64,000 nucleotides of DNA from Watersipora subatra (GCF_963576615.1 NC_088714.1:42130072-42194071); one strand, 5' to 3'. Shown: positions 9,500-21,387, numbered from the stretch's first letter. The notes: a model not told the origin generated them from the letters alone. Made by a program: numbers and translations.

Positions 9500-10825
9500 G
9501 TCTTGGCTCTATCATTATTTTTTAAAAACTTCATTATTACAAAATATCAGCAAATTCAACTCCTTTGTGATACTTTCTTTGGAACTTCCTGTACTTTTTG
9601 GGAATCTGACATTTTCTACAACCTCTCATATCTGTTTTTGTTCCAGGTCTACAAGCAGCTGTAATTAACTGCTGAGCCAGCATCCTAACGCTTCAAGAGT
9701 GACTGCAAACAGATATTCTATCAGATATAATTCGAGCTATAGCTACACCTAATTGTAACATTCTGCTCTGTAATATTTACTAGCAACTGACTTTTTTCTT
9801 AGCATAACCTTTCCTCTGGCAGCTAATTGTTAAAGCTTTAAAGGTTTGCAGTAGAAGGTTTGGATTTGTCTCATCTTAACATACGGTATTCCCTTTATCA
9901 AAGCTGGTTAACATAATTGGTTCAATGATGGGTTACTTCACATAGTATTATTAGCACAATGCTGTCAGAAATTATAAAACAACCCAATAATTTAAGAAAC
10001 CCATTAATCTTGCTGAGGCCATTTTAATCCATTTAATTCCCACATATCACACATCATTAGATGTAGAAATTTTTCTTTATTCTACCAAAATATAGTAAAA
10101 GCCTTTCAGTCTCATTTTATAGCAGAGGTGATGGAGTTAGTTTCATCCTATACTACCAAGTATTTATGGTAATCCAGCTATCTTACACACCGCAATAACC
10201 TTTTTTCGTTACGATTATTAAAAAGTTAATAAAATTATATTGCAATAAAATCACAAAATTAATTCGTTGAGAATACAATAACCAAATAACTTGGCTATCT
10301 TTTGAGTTTTGTCAAGATCAATTGCATACAAATTTTCAATTAAAAAAATTAATAACCAATTTCTGCTTGTTGGAAACTCATCCCAAATTAATCGTTAGAA
10401 AATTCTGCATATAATGGTATATGGTTTGTGGTGGTTTCTAGCAAAATTAAAGCAGTAAATCATCGCTACCTGCAAATTTCTTTTGAAATGTGGGTGGTCT
10501 CATAATTTCTGACTACAGTGATATACAAATAGAAATAGTTTGATAGTAACAGATTTCAAATCTCAAATAAGAAAATTTTATTTTGTTTGGATGGCTGCAA
10601 TTCTAAATCAGGCTTCTGTTTAGCAAGTTGTTAAATAAACACACAGTTATATTGAAAAAGATAAAATGCAGCCAATCAGAGAATGGTGAGCTGTAACTGG
10701 TCGCAACCATAACACCAGTGTTGATAACATGTTTATAAGAAATTTTGAGTTTACCTGCATCGTAGAAATTTATTTTCTTATAAATAAATCAATCTAAAGT
10801 TATAGAAAGTTACCCAGTTTGCGAA
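9500..10825. other. No gene seen
   Basis: AT-rich intergenic DNA without a repeat border or exon that I can support. Confidence 0.5.
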
Positions 10826-10920
10826 ATATATTATAACACATCAAATATATTATAACACATCAAATATATTATAACACATCGAATATATTATAACACATCA
10901 AATATATTATAACACATCAT
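10826..10920. repeat. 19-bp minisatellite (AAATATATTATAACACATC)
   Basis: Five nearly identical tandem units. One carries a GAATATATT variant. Confidence 0.9.
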
Positions 10921-11264
10921 AGCTTGTACAATCCAAATAAAAAGCAAGTAACAAAAATGAAACGTTTGTAAATTGCATCTAAAAGTTATGGTATGTTTTG
11001 TTTGCATGTGAGGTTGTAGTAAGGGCAATAGTTAGACGGAGACAGCATGTTTAGACAGTTGTGTGACCCATAGTCTTTACTGAAGGTCTCCCATGTTGAA
11101 TGTGGTTTCAGATGAGCCAATTCACACATATAACACAGCTGGCCTAAAAGAATCAAGCAAAGAATGGTTTAGTATAAACAGACAATGATGGGCAGAATGG
11201 GTGAAAATAGCAATGGGGATTCTATGATTTGAAGGAAGAAAGCAAATCACATACCATGAAATTA

Positions 11265-11528
11265 TATATATATATATATTATATTTATAATATATATTAT
11301 ATATATAATATATATTATATTCATTACATATATTATACTTATTATATATTTATTAAATATATTATATATATTATATTTATATATATATATTATATTTTTT
11401 ATATTTATATATATATTTTTTATATTTATATATTTATTATATTTATATATATCTTTATTATATTTATATATATATTTATATATATATATTTATGTATATA
11501 TATATATTTATAAATATACATATATATA
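11265..11528. repeat. TA/ATT microsatellite tract
   Basis: About 260 bases of TATATA, ATTATAT and ATATTTATAT. The open frames across it are artefacts. It ends exactly where the CTAGCTGTGCTACCCGGCGT repeat begins. Confidence 0.9.
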
Positions 11529-11594
11529 CTAGCTGTGCTACCCGGCGTTGTCCGGGTATTAAAAATCAGCTTATAAACAATGAGAAATAATGAG
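11529..11594 (+). mobile_element. Terminal fragment of CCCGGCGTTG-ended repeat
   Basis: CTAGCTGTGCTACCCGGCGT followed by ATTAAAAATCAGCTTATAAA matches, in inverse orientation, the ends of the repeats at 24.6 and 43.55 kb. It is only about 65 bp because a foldback element cuts in at about 11595. Confidence 0.65.
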
Positions 11595-11975
11595 GTGATT
11601 GTTTTCAATGTTTAAAGTGATCTGACTGTCAGATTTCTTCAACATTAAAATCGGCAAAACTTGGTCGAGATTAAAAAATTTAGAAGCAGAATACATGCAA
11701 ACTGACCTAACTAGTTGCTATCATTGCTATAGTTGATATCGTCTATTGGCTTCGAGTTGCAGCATTACACGTCTCTATTATGTCGATCGCTTTGCAGCTA
11801 TAGACACAATCACACTTTCGCTTGTTCAGAGCGTTTTAACCGTGATCAAGTTTGGTTGATTTTAATTTTGAAACAATCTAGCAGTCGGATCATCTGAAAC
11901 ATCAAAAACAATCACAAATGATAGAAAAATACCAATAAATTTTGATAAAACCTACTAAAATTTTGTGCAAGTTCA
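11595..11975. mobile_element. Foldback MITE copy 1
   Basis: The left arm (GATCTGACTGTCAG at about 11618) and right arm (about 11885-11930, ending ATCAAAAACAATCACAAATG) are imperfect inverted repeats. The copy matches 63541-63964 throughout, including the internal GTTGATATCG.CTATTG and the outer TACTAAAATTTTGTGCA. The outer part of its left arm is missing, where it joins the CCCGGCGTTG repeat. Confidence 0.7.
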
Positions 11976-12000
11976 TCTTTACCAGCAGACTATGAGAAAC

Positions 12001-12144
12001 CTGCTTGTGACTGACAACCTGCTTGTGACTGACAACCTGCTTGTGACTGACAACCTGCTTGTGACTGACAACCTGCTTGTGACTGACAACCTGCTTGTGA
12101 CTGACAACCTGCTTGTGACTGACAACCAGGTTGTGACTGACAAC
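12001..12144. repeat. 18-bp minisatellite (CTGCTTGTGACTGACAAC)
   Basis: Eight units, seven of them identical. The unit is a multiple of three and stop-free in one frame on each strand, giving LLVTDN on plus and CQSQAG on minus. It looks like a codon repeat, but no gene context supports that. Confidence 0.9.
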
Positions 12145-12394
12145 CTGCTTGGCATTTGTACCCTAACTGGGCGGGTCTATCAATCATTACACTTTTTCTT
12201 AATTTGCACTGCAAGCATATCTAGTGACGTAGTATTAAATATCTCTCTAATTCAGTGAATATATAAACTATTACTTTAGTTGTGAAGGTAAATGTAACTA
12301 TTTTGTTTCATTTCCTGTCATTCGACTGCTTTTCAGCCATTACAAAGCTTTGTTTGCTATAAGTGAGGCTATAATTAGTTGCTATAATTAGTTG

Positions 12395-12690
12395 ATTGTC
12401 GCTATTGGTCTTAAATACCTGCAGAGCCATTAATCCTGTCACTTCACTCTATTGGTCATAAATACTTGCAGAACCATTAATCCTGCCACTTCACTCTATT
12501 GGTCTTAAATACCAGCAGAGCCATTAGTCCTGCCACTTCACTCTATTGGTCTTAAATACCTGCAGAGCCATTAATCCTGTCATTTCACTCTATTGGTCTT
12601 AAATACCTGCAGCCATTAATCCTGTCACTTCACTCTATTGGTCTTAAAAACCTGCAGAGCCATTATTCCTGTCACTTCACTCTATTTGTA
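12395..12690. repeat. 47-bp tandem array, left part
   Basis: Five to six units of CTCTATTGGTCTTAAATACC followed by TGCAGAGCCATTAATCCTGT and CACTTCA. The array resumes at 15369 on the far side of a 2.67-kb element that inserted into it. Confidence 0.85.
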
Positions 12691-12952
12691 ATAAATAGTA
12701 GAGATGCCTCGATTCTAATTTCACCAGCCGATTCAGATACCGATTCGATATACCGATTCTCACTGAAAAATAATCCGATTCAGATTTTTTGGGTTGAATA
12801 GATAATTGTTAATTTTATTATGTAAATATAATGCAAGGAAAATATAAATATTGATGTATTATTTGTTTGTATTTATGGAAAAAAGACATATCTACTATAT
12901 AAACGGCAATCGTTGTCTGTGTATCTGATTGATTGATTGTCCGCCTTATAGA

Positions 12953-13540
12953 GTACCGTACTTTTCCGACTATTAGCCGCTACTAGGTATCTAGGGCGCG
13001 TTAACGGGATTCTCCGGTTAGTACACGCCTCTACTATACATAACCTATTCATTGTAGGGATGAACGATAAATACTGATATGCTAATATTGTATCTTTAGG
13101 AGTTGTTCTCTCGATATGTTGAGTTACCGATAACTTCCGAATATTGGTTATGCGATAGATTATAGAGCGGTCTTTCCTTTTATTGTCGTACGAATTTCGG
13201 TCGTACGAAGCAAACTGAATTAATATGTGTACTAACAGTAAATAAATTATAGAGCGGACTTTCTTTTTCCAGTCGGTCGAACGAAGCCAGCCGAATTAAT
13301 ATGAGTACTAAATATCGTAATTTCGTAATATGGACTATTAGCCGCTACTTTTCTCTGACGATTTGAGCCAAGCGGCTTATATACAGGTGTGTCGATTCTG
13401 TTGTTTTTCTTTCACCGCTCGGGCGCATTAACCGGAATCCCCGGTTAGCACGCTTTTTAAACGGCAAATTTTCTGCCGTGTTAAAAAGCACCTTTCCTGA
13501 GTTCTGCGGCCTATACAAAGGTGTCTATACCGCTATACAA
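12953..13540. mobile_element. Degraded TACCGTACTTTTC element pieces
   Basis: Two pieces (12953-13028 and about 13318-13540) match the intact 372-bp element at 52721-53092. Shared phrases include ACTATTAGCCGCTACT, GATTTGAGCCA.GCGGCTTAT and CCTGAGTTCTGCGGCCTATA. Between them lies a direct repeat, TATAGAGCGG.CTTTC (about 13156 and 13246). Confidence 0.65.
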
Positions 13541-14068
13541 ATGTACTATTAATTAAATAAAATAAATTAACGAGTAGTTATTTACATGCGATTAATATTT
13601 ACTGCCAACGTGTACCGAGAAGGTCACGTAAACGTTTGTTTCTTGGAGCCACTGGAAAAACGCATTTCTCACCTACTAAATTTCCACATCAAAAAGGTAA
13701 GTGTTTCTTATTCGATGTTGTATTGTCTATGAATTGCAACATCTCCACTACTTAATAACGTTGGATTTGCCGCTGTTCGTGATAGTGGGTCATGTTCATT
13801 TCCTTCAGCAGCCGAGTTACTAATTTTTTTCCAGCTACGAGTAGGCCTACTGTAACTTGCTATCACACAACTTTCACGAGTACTCCTAGGGTTGCGATAT
13901 GCTATTGTGAAAAGAAAGAGAGCAGCTGCTATCGACTTACTGTCACCCTGCATCAGCCATGACCAGCTATACGTCGCCTGCTCAAAAGTAGGCGTACGCC
14001 GAAATCTGTTTCTTCATACGCCCGACAGAAAAACCAAAAATGTTGTTTATCCGCATGTGTTGCGTTGA

Positions 14069-14450
14069 ACTAAAAGAGAGGGAAAGAGAGAGGGACAGAA
14101 AGGGAGAGAGAGAGAGGGAGAGCGAAGAGGAAAGGTGGGAGAGAGAGGAAGAGAGAAAGAGGGAGAGAAGGGGAGAAAGGGAGAGAAGGGGAGAGAGAGG
14201 GAAAGCGAGGAGGAGAGGGGGGGGGGGGAGAGAGAGAGGGGGAGAGAGAGAGGGAGAAGAGGGAGGGAGAGAGGGGAGAGACGGGGAGAGAGGAGAGATG
14301 GAGAGAGGGAGAGAGGGGAAAGAGGGAGAGAAGGAGTGAGAGAGGGAAAGCGAGGAGGAGAGGAGGGAGAGAGAGAGGGAGAGAAACAGGGAGGGAGAGA
14401 GAGAGAGGGGAGAGAGGGGAAAGAGGTAGAAATGGAGAGAGGGAGATGTA
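14069..14450. repeat. GA-rich low-complexity tract
   Basis: About 380 bases of GAGAGAGGGA-type purine tract on the plus strand. Long frames on both strands (RERE.. or SLSLSP..) are repeat artefacts. Purine-pyrimidine strand bias of this length can form triplex (H-DNA) structures. Confidence 0.95.
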
Positions 14451-15368
14451 ACTGCATATTTGGAGTTGTTTTTCAGTGTGAAAGCCAACTCTCAATAAAC
14501 CTTATGCTGCACGTGAATCTGTTACTGTAGGCGGGTAATGCAGCTAGTATGTATATACATTCACATACTGCCATACCGTGAATTTAGTAACAAAACAGTC
14601 CATGGTTCTTGAAATCTGTTATTAATAATGGTAATTACTGTTAGTGGTACAGCTTTATCTGTGATGATTAAGTCTTTCTTCTACTGCTGAACAAACTGCT
14701 GCGCCTGTACTGTTTAGAGCAAATAAATGTTTCATTTAATTACCGTTAGTGATTCGATTATCTCAGTAAGACGTCTTTATCTTTTATCACTATCGATGTA
14801 GCCAGTAGTACTGAAGGACTCACTTGCCACAGATCATGGAGGACAGGCTAAATACCGATAAGCCACTGAGGTTATTTTATGCAATACAAACGATACATCA
14901 TATAGTCAGGATCAAAAGAGAGATAGATAACTTTATGCATCGGTTGCTCAAATTACTTTCGTAATGCTAGTAAATAGAAACATTACACCGCATTCTTGTT
15001 TCTCATGATTGTTCTTTTGTTCGTGATTGGCTGCAATAAATCATATCGCTGTAATTGAGAAATACCGCACTTTGTGATTAAGTCCTGATTAAAGCCAAAA
15101 TATTGCTCAGCTGTGTGGATGTTTATTAGGGTATAGACATGAAATAGATTGTGTGACTGGCTTGGAATTCATTAGGTAAAAAGAAGGAGCTTGCAGCTGA
15201 TGATTTGTTATTAGTGTAGCAGACTAAAATACGGTTTTCTGCTAAATCGTTGACCTGTAAAAAGTATCTGAAGTTTCTGATTTTTTAAGAAAAGATCGGC
15301 CGATACCGATTCAGACACTTAACACCCATATCGGCACCGATACCGATATTAGAATCGGGGCAACTCTA

Positions 15369-15446
15369 ATAAATAGTTGAAGGGCCATTGATCCTGCCTT
15401 TTCACTCTATTGTTAATAAATATTTGAAGGGCCATTGATCCTGTCA
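15369..15446. repeat. 47-bp tandem array, right part
   Basis: Units related to those at 12.4-12.69 kb (ATAAATAGTTGAAGGGCCAT, CACTCTATTG) continue here, which shows where the hAT-like element interrupted the array. Confidence 0.75.
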
Positions 15447-15448
15447 CC

Positions 15449-15512
15449 AATGATATACAGCCTGTATATCATGGTATACATGGTATATATATAATGGTAT
15501 ACAGCTGTATAT
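15449..15512. repeat. TATACAGC hairpin cluster
   Basis: Overlapping inverted motifs CAATGATATACAGC and GCTGTATATCATTG surround GTATATCATGGTATAC. Family member of 768-800 and 1347-1379. Confidence 0.7.
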
Positions 15513-15761
15513 CATTGCTGTCACCCAATGAAAAAAAACTTTGTGATAGTAGTGAAAGTCCATTGCAATTATTGTGATCGGAGTATCTCTCCAAGATAGC
15601 AGTATAGAAACATTACAGCATACATACTTGTCATGCTTCTATTAGATTCACTAGTACGCAGGCAGTGAGCAGGCGTGAAAGATCGTCATGAGTAATAATT
15701 ATAATAATTATGTGCACAGTTATTTTTAGATATGTTAAGGTGGTAATAGTAGCGTGGTACC

Positions 15762-15840
15762 AGTGGCGCAGTAGTAGCGTGATTGGCTTTATATTGAAAT
15801 ATCCAGGTTTGATTTCTGTGCAATGCAATTTCTCCATAAG
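15762..15840 (+). mobile_element. tRNA-like SINE head
   Basis: AGTGGCGCAGTAGTAGCG (A box, about 15762-15779) and CAGGTTTGATTTCT (B box, about 15804) are spaced as in a tRNA gene. The rest does not fold as a tRNA by eye, so this is a SINE head or a decayed tRNA pseudogene. Confidence 0.4.
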
Positions 15841-16434
15841 GTTCTTAGCATGGTTTCGAACAGACAGACAAACGTATGGATGGACAGAGCTTTTATTATG
15901 GTAAAGATTGCCAAATGTCTTCCCTTGCAAATTTTATCTTCTTACCTAATTTTATGTATTTCAAAATCTTGATCTTGTCAATGTTTGTCGTGCGAAGCTA
16001 AAAACCTCAGGGGCTCTTGTCAAGTTTGATTCGGACAAAAAGTTAGTTAAGAAAATTTGGGAATTGTGTCAATAGACAAGCATCTCATTCCATTATTCTC
16101 AAATACTATGAAACCAATGAAAATATTGCAACCACCAAGTTAAGTATTAAAGCAGAATAAATGTATTCGTCGATTGGTTCTTCTTACAATGTGATGCTAG
16201 CATAATCAGCTTCCCATGGACCAAGTTGAGTATTGAGAATGCTATAAGCGATGACTTGTATGGGTATAAGTTTTTACTTAATTTGAGAGTTGTCTTCTTT
16301 TACTTAGCGGGCATGTACTAGTTTGCTATGCATCCTGGAACAAACTAAAAATCAACTTAAAAATAATCGGTGTCAGGTGTAACTTTAATTAAAAAAACCA
16401 AGTTTAGCGGCAGCGTGCCTTCATTATGCTCATC

Positions 16435-16905
16435 TTGCCGCTGAGTTGACTTCACTTAACTGCTGAGTTGACTTCACTCAACTGCTGAGTTGACTTCACT
16501 CAACTGCTGAGTTGACTTTACTCAACTGCTGAGTTGACTTCACTCAACTGCTGAGTTGACTTCACTCAACTGCTGAGTTGACTTCACTCAACTGCTGAGT
16601 TGACTTCACTCAACTGCTGAGTTGACTTCACTCAACTGCTGAGTTGACTTCACTCAACTGCTGAGTTGACTTCACTCAACTGCTGAGTTGACTTCACTCA
16701 ACTGCTGAGTTGACTTCACTCAACTGCTGAGTTGACTTCACTCAACTGCTGAGTTGACTTCACTCAACTGCTGAGTTGACTTCACTCAACTGCTGAGTTG
16801 ACTTCACTCAACTGCTGAGTTGACTTCACTCAACTGCTGAGTTGACTTCACTCAACTGCTGAGTTGACTTCACTCAACTGCTGAGTTGACTTCACTCAAC
16901 TCAAC
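16435..16905. repeat. 22-bp minisatellite with internal hairpin, ~21 copies
   Basis: Highly homogeneous CTCAACTGCTGAGTTGACTT+CA units. Each unit contains the inverted pair TCAAC/GTTGA around TGCTGA, so the array could fold as a series of hairpins. It ends about 75 bases beyond the read-through stop of the fucosyltransferase frame, in its 3' UTR or last intron. Confidence 0.95.
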
Positions 16906-16982
16906 AGTACGTGTGTAAAACTCAGCCATGTACAAAACAAAAGTCAACTCGAGTTGAGTTTTTGCAAGCACACCAGTTTCTT

Positions 16983-18599
16983 TTAGAGCAAAACTGATGT
17001 GAGAGGTACATGGTAATAAGGCTGTAATAAGGGGTTGGCATGAGCGCCATAGAGGTAGACTGACATAGAGGTGTACTGACCTGTAAACATTCCAGTATTT
17101 GCGAGGTCGAATTTATTTCTCCACTGTGTGTAGTATTTAAATGCATCATCATTCTCCGCTACATGTTTAAGATGATCTGCTAAGGCCTTTGGTGACGTGA
17201 AGTTCTTAACGTGTATAAAACTGTTTGGTGGAGCGACTAACTTATACTCATCTATGGAGAGACCTCCCAGCACAACGGGTATTGTATTTGATTCTTTCTC
17301 AAACACTTTCCATAGCTTCTCCGTAATATAGTCTTTGCAGAGTGAGTTTTCAAATGCGAGATAAAAGGTGTACTTTTTTATTTGAGGCGGGCTCTGCTCA
17401 TCTTCTTTTGCTAACAAGGATCCCAGTTCAGTCTTGCATGACGACTTCCTTGAGAATGCATCTATTGGAAAATACTGAGCGAGTTCTCTAACATATTCCA
17501 TTCTTGCACTTCGAACCTGCAGTCGTTCTGGCTGCGAACAGTGAGAGACGAACCATAAAGCCTTTGGCGTCTTTTTTGCCCTTATAGCAGAAACATTCAA
17601 ATGCCTCGGCCACACTCTTCTGACTACCTCATCAGCGAAGTTGTATTTAGCACCTATTGTCGGCTGCAGATATGTTAAGGAATAATTGAATTGTCCATCC
17701 CATTGTTTCTGTGTATCTATCTGAAGCCATTGAGGTTCAGTAGACCGAAAGGCCCACAGGCTATGCCGATCTCGCTTCGGAGGAGTGCCTAAATTTTCAA
17801 TGCTTTTTGTATTGAATACTACAAGGTCTGCTCCATGAATTTTAGAGCCATGTTCCATTTGACATCTGTAATCTCCGCAAGTTACACTGAATTTTTTGTC
17901 AAGATTTGAGGAGATCAATCGAATCGTCTTTGTTGGCATAAATAGTCTGAAAGGGAGGTTTTTTAGACTGTCTAATGTTAAGGCTCTTTGTAATGTCTGA
18001 AGACTCAAATCTAAAATAGTTTTGAATTAATTAAAATTATTTAAACATCGACAGCTACATGGCAGGTCAGAGTGAGCAGTTCAAAAAAGACTGCCAAGCG
18101 CTTGTACGATGTCCAATTGTATTATTATTATTCGTCGAACAAAATGCCTAGATCCCCACATGATGTGGTCTAGCACCCTTTGAGAAATATTAATAGTTGA
18201 AAGTGTTACAAATCGTTGTGTATGACAATCGATTGTTTTGTCATATCTCACAATAATTTCAGATACACCTTGTATCATTAATCAATATACCTCTTAAAAT
18301 ACGCATAATCTCCACAATACAAAAGAATGTATTAACATTACGCTTAATGTTATCAGAGAGAATAGCACCAGCACAATGAAGAACACCGCAAATTGTCTCT
18401 AATCGCGAGATGCCCGGCAATCTACTTTCTTACTAGATTACATCTCTACTTCGACTTGTGAGACCCGAGCCACTTCAAACTTACAAACTATGCTAATGTG
18501 TAGGAGAAACTTACCGGACCAGCTGGCAGTAATAAAATAGGTAAACAGGAATATAACAGCAAACAGTCCAAGCGTCTTGTTGCGTCTTAGCTTGCCCAT
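16983..18599 (-). CDS. Alpha-1,3-fucosyltransferase (GT10), Golgi type II
   Basis: This enzyme transfers fucose from GDP-fucose to GlcNAc-containing glycans in the Golgi lumen. Exon 1 (18599-18515) starts ATG and encodes a short basic tail (MGKLRRNK) and one membrane anchor (LGLFAVIFLFTYFITASW), as in type II Golgi transferases. Its donor is CCG|GTAAGT. Exon 2 starts at 18010 after TTTTAG, and the phase fits (TCC G / AT TTG). Around residue 241 the GT10 signature reads YTFYLAFENSLCKDYITEKL, followed by WKVFE and IPVVLGG. Reading through to TAA at 16983-16985 gives 370 residues, a normal family length. However, a good donor (ACAG|GTCAGTAC, GT at 17080-17079) lies in the tail, and the read-through C-terminus lacks the usual Cys pair. 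The true end may therefore be a further exon that I could not find. Function is firm; acceptor linkage and C-terminus are not. Confidence 0.9.
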
Positions 18600-18737
18600 T
18601 GCTCAGCAACTTCGAAGCTAATTCTACAATAATCATTTACACATTTCATATGAAATTGCAGCAAATACAAAATTAATAGCAAGAATGAATTGATGATAAA
18701 ACTAATAAGATTATAGTAGTGAAAGAGAGTAAGATTT

Positions 18738-18836
18738 GTAACAGCAGCAGGAATAGTAATAATGTTAGTAGTACTAGTAGTTGTACTAGTAGCAGCAGTA
18801 GTTGTGGCAGCAGTAACAATACTAACAGCAGCAGTG
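18738..18836. repeat. AGT/AGC trinucleotide repeat
   Basis: Degenerate AGTAGTAGC / AACAGCAGC tract upstream of the fucosyltransferase start. The Ser/Asn-rich open frame over it is a repeat artefact. Confidence 0.85.
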
Positions 18837-19405
18837 AAATATTAAACATGCTTCTTTATACATCCTCGCACCAAAATTTCACTAGACAGAGAACTACACT
18901 GTATTTTGTAGAGCAAAGAACCAGAAAAAATGTATTTAACATAAAATCACTGCTTGAGGTTCTTTTTCAAGTGTGCTACATGATAAAGCTCTAACCCATT
19001 TGCTACTACTTACATGTAGGTTCTATATGTTCTAATATCAATGCAACATTTACAGCATTGTCGGTATATGTAACTTCAAGTGATGACCTACAGGTTCAAT
19101 ATACTATTGTGCCGATTCATCGCTGGCATCGTATAATAAATAGTTTTGCCAAACAGTGAACTACTTTGTTATATTGTTTGTGTTGCTAGGCTTACAAAAG
19201 CATGAACATTTGTATCCTGAGAAAACAGTTTTTACAAAGCAAACTTGGAAAGAATTTAAAGATTTTCTGAAATACCATTGCGCAAAAAGCACAACGTTTG
19301 TGTGACTAATCCCTCAAGGAAGAAGAATGTCTGCTCAGCTTACTGCAAGCAGAGGTTTTTAAGAGAATTGTTGCACAAATGATGACTCTGTGATCTTGGC
19401 TGGAC

Positions 19406-19620
19406 ATGTCCGAGTCTAGTGGTAAGGGAACCTTAACGACTGCAGACATGCCCAGTTGCAGAAATCAATTTATGGTTGGATGTCATTCCTGTCACCACCA
19501 GTGGCATTTTTTGGGAATTGAGCCTCAAGCTGTTGATTGCAGGTCAGGAGTTCCAGACCACTATAAGACAACTCCAGGGAGCACAGCTGAGATATTGCTC
19601 CAGTCCAGTTATATATCTCT
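19406..19620. mobile_element. Possible SINE-like repeat
   Basis: An A-box-like GTCTAGTGGTAAGGGAACC near 19414 is followed at a distance by a B-box-like GGGAATTGAGCCTC. The block ends ACAACTCCAGGGAGCACAGC, which resembles the inverse of the GCTGTGCTACCCGGCGTTGT terminus at 11.53 kb. The call is weak because I have no second full-length copy. Confidence 0.25.
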
Positions 19621-19724
19621 CTCAATTTTAATGACGAATGAAGCTTACCGGTATTCACAGTTATCGGGTTTTAGTAGACTTAGTATCTACCTGCACATAG
19701 CACAATTTGAGTCTCTTTAATCTG

Positions 19725-20915
19725 TTTATTTCATTACAAATAGTATTATTGATGATCAATAAAGCAATAGTATAATCGAGTGCTTGTAAAAAATGATCAG
19801 TCCCTCAGTTACCTCTGCAAGTTGGCAGCAGTTTTAGGTACATGGAATATAACTCACCAGCTTTTTACTCAGCAAACATGAATTGTACTGAGCTATAGCA
19901 TACAACAGTATCACAAGTTTGTACTAAACGAGGAACTACCATTTACACTGTATGAAATTTGATATTGCACATTGTTTTAACAAACATCGAACCTTAGTTA
20001 ACAGTACCATTGAGTAATGAGTAGGACAAATATTAATGATGAAAATGCCCCAGCTATTTTACATGTAATTGAGTGACTGATCAAAAGAGAGTTTTCCATC
20101 GCTAACCATTAGCTCGCACCAACACTATGACCGCACTTTTATTGTTGTTGTTTAGTATGGCAGCAGATTTATATCCTTATTGTATGTTTAGTTAGCTAAA
20201 GATAATATGACAACATTCTTACACATTTGTTGGAATATGAAAGTCAGCTTTCAAGAAAGAACACACGCAGCTACAAAGTCTGTGAAGAGAATAGCAGTAG
20301 ATGTCTCAAACTTGAGAGCATCACTTTCACATTTAAACTTTTCCAAATGTATTACACAGACAACGGGGTCTGCCACAACGGCATGGAGCAAGCGTTCAAC
20401 TTACCTGCAGTTATAAAAGTACTTTGCTCTGTTAAAATTAAGTCAGAATGAAGGTTTCCAATACAGGCTCTTAAATGACATGCTTATAGGCTGCCAGGGC
20501 AGTTGTAGTCCTGGAGCAGAATGGGAAACAATCGGCTTTAGATGCAAGAGCATGCTTGGTGCATAGCAATAGTCAAAGCTTATTGTACGAGAGAAGCGGC
20601 GAAACAAAGAATATCGAATCTAACTGCCTCAAAGCGTTTTGCCATTGTTGTGACTTAATGCATTTTATTAACGAATTCTACTGGGAACTCACTCAGCTAT
20701 CCAGCTTGTCATGCGGCACAAGCTTTTATGGCAAAATGTTAACATATCGGAGCAAAGGTAAAGCAAAGGCAAAGATGTCTTTACTGAGCAAGTCTATAGG
20801 CAAAACCTGCTCCTCATATTTTTGAGTACATACTGGGCCAAGCGTAGTTGGAAACAATGGAAGTGCATTAAGCCATTCAAAGGATGCTATTTCTTCATCC
20901 AGTTATCTTACAATC
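19725..20915. other. No supported gene
   Basis: Small open frames near 20.2-20.8 kb have some protein-like composition, but no splice pair or domain lets me call an exon. Confidence 0.4.
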
Positions 20916-20918
20916 GTA

Positions 20919-20956
20919 GGGAAAACATGCATACACACAATTATGCATGTTTTCCC
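20919..20956. repeat. 15-bp-arm hairpin
   Basis: GGGAAAACATGCATA (20919-20933) and its exact complement (20942-20956) enclose an 8-base loop. Confidence 0.85.
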
Positions 20957-21387
20957 ATGTGAATTATTGCACATCCTTGTTCAATAATTTGGGCTGAGGG
21001 AATGCGAGGAAAAGGAGATTTGGAGAAAAAGAAGTCACATACAATATCTAAATAAAATAAATTAGGAAATGCGAATAATGTATTATTATTAATATACCTA
21101 TGATAAATGTGGGCATCGTAAAACCTGTCTACTTGAAAAATAAAGAGAATATATTTACAGTGTTGAAAGAAGCAAGAGGCATCAAACAAAAGCTAAACAA
21201 CAGCCAATTAACATGTAATATGACTTTGAACGGGTGAAAAGCTGAATTTAAAGAAACAGAACAATAGTGAGCCTTGGTCAACTGAAGGTCATTTTTTTCA
21301 ATAAGTAATATAAACAGTGAGCGTCGCTGTGAAAACAGGTTAAAAGGTATCACGATATAACCTATTGTTTACTGGGAGAGCGGCTAA

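Larger units (their letters stand above)
12699..15368. mobile_element. hAT-like non-autonomous element (2,670 bp)
   Basis: The inverted ends TAGAGATGCCTCGATTCTAA (left) and TTAGAATCGGGGCAACTCTA (right) are flanked by a perfect 8-bp duplication, ATAAATAG (12691-12698, 15369-15376), the hAT signature. The ends then run into GCCGATTCAGATACCGATTC and GATACCGATTCAGACACTTA sub-terminal motifs. I find no transposase inside. Instead there are two partial copies of another inverted-repeat family and a GA-rich block. Flanking DNA on both sides is the same 47-bp array. Confidence 0.8.

Noticed and set aside
11229-11608. Ile/Tyr-rich open frames
   Set aside because: Products of the TA/ATT microsatellite.
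14040-14530. Long open frames on both strands of Glu/Arg/Gly or Ser/Leu/Pro composition
   Set aside because: They are translations of a GA-rich purine tract, with no normal codon use or domain.
16435-16905. CRISPR-like regularity of a 22-bp repeat
   Set aside because: There are no unique spacers, the repeats are directly tandem, and the sequence is eukaryotic.
20207-20451. Overlapping plus-strand frames with protein-like composition, and a strong CAG|GTAAGT donor on the minus strand
   Set aside because: No domain, no matching acceptor-exon pair in phase, and the two signals are on opposite strands.
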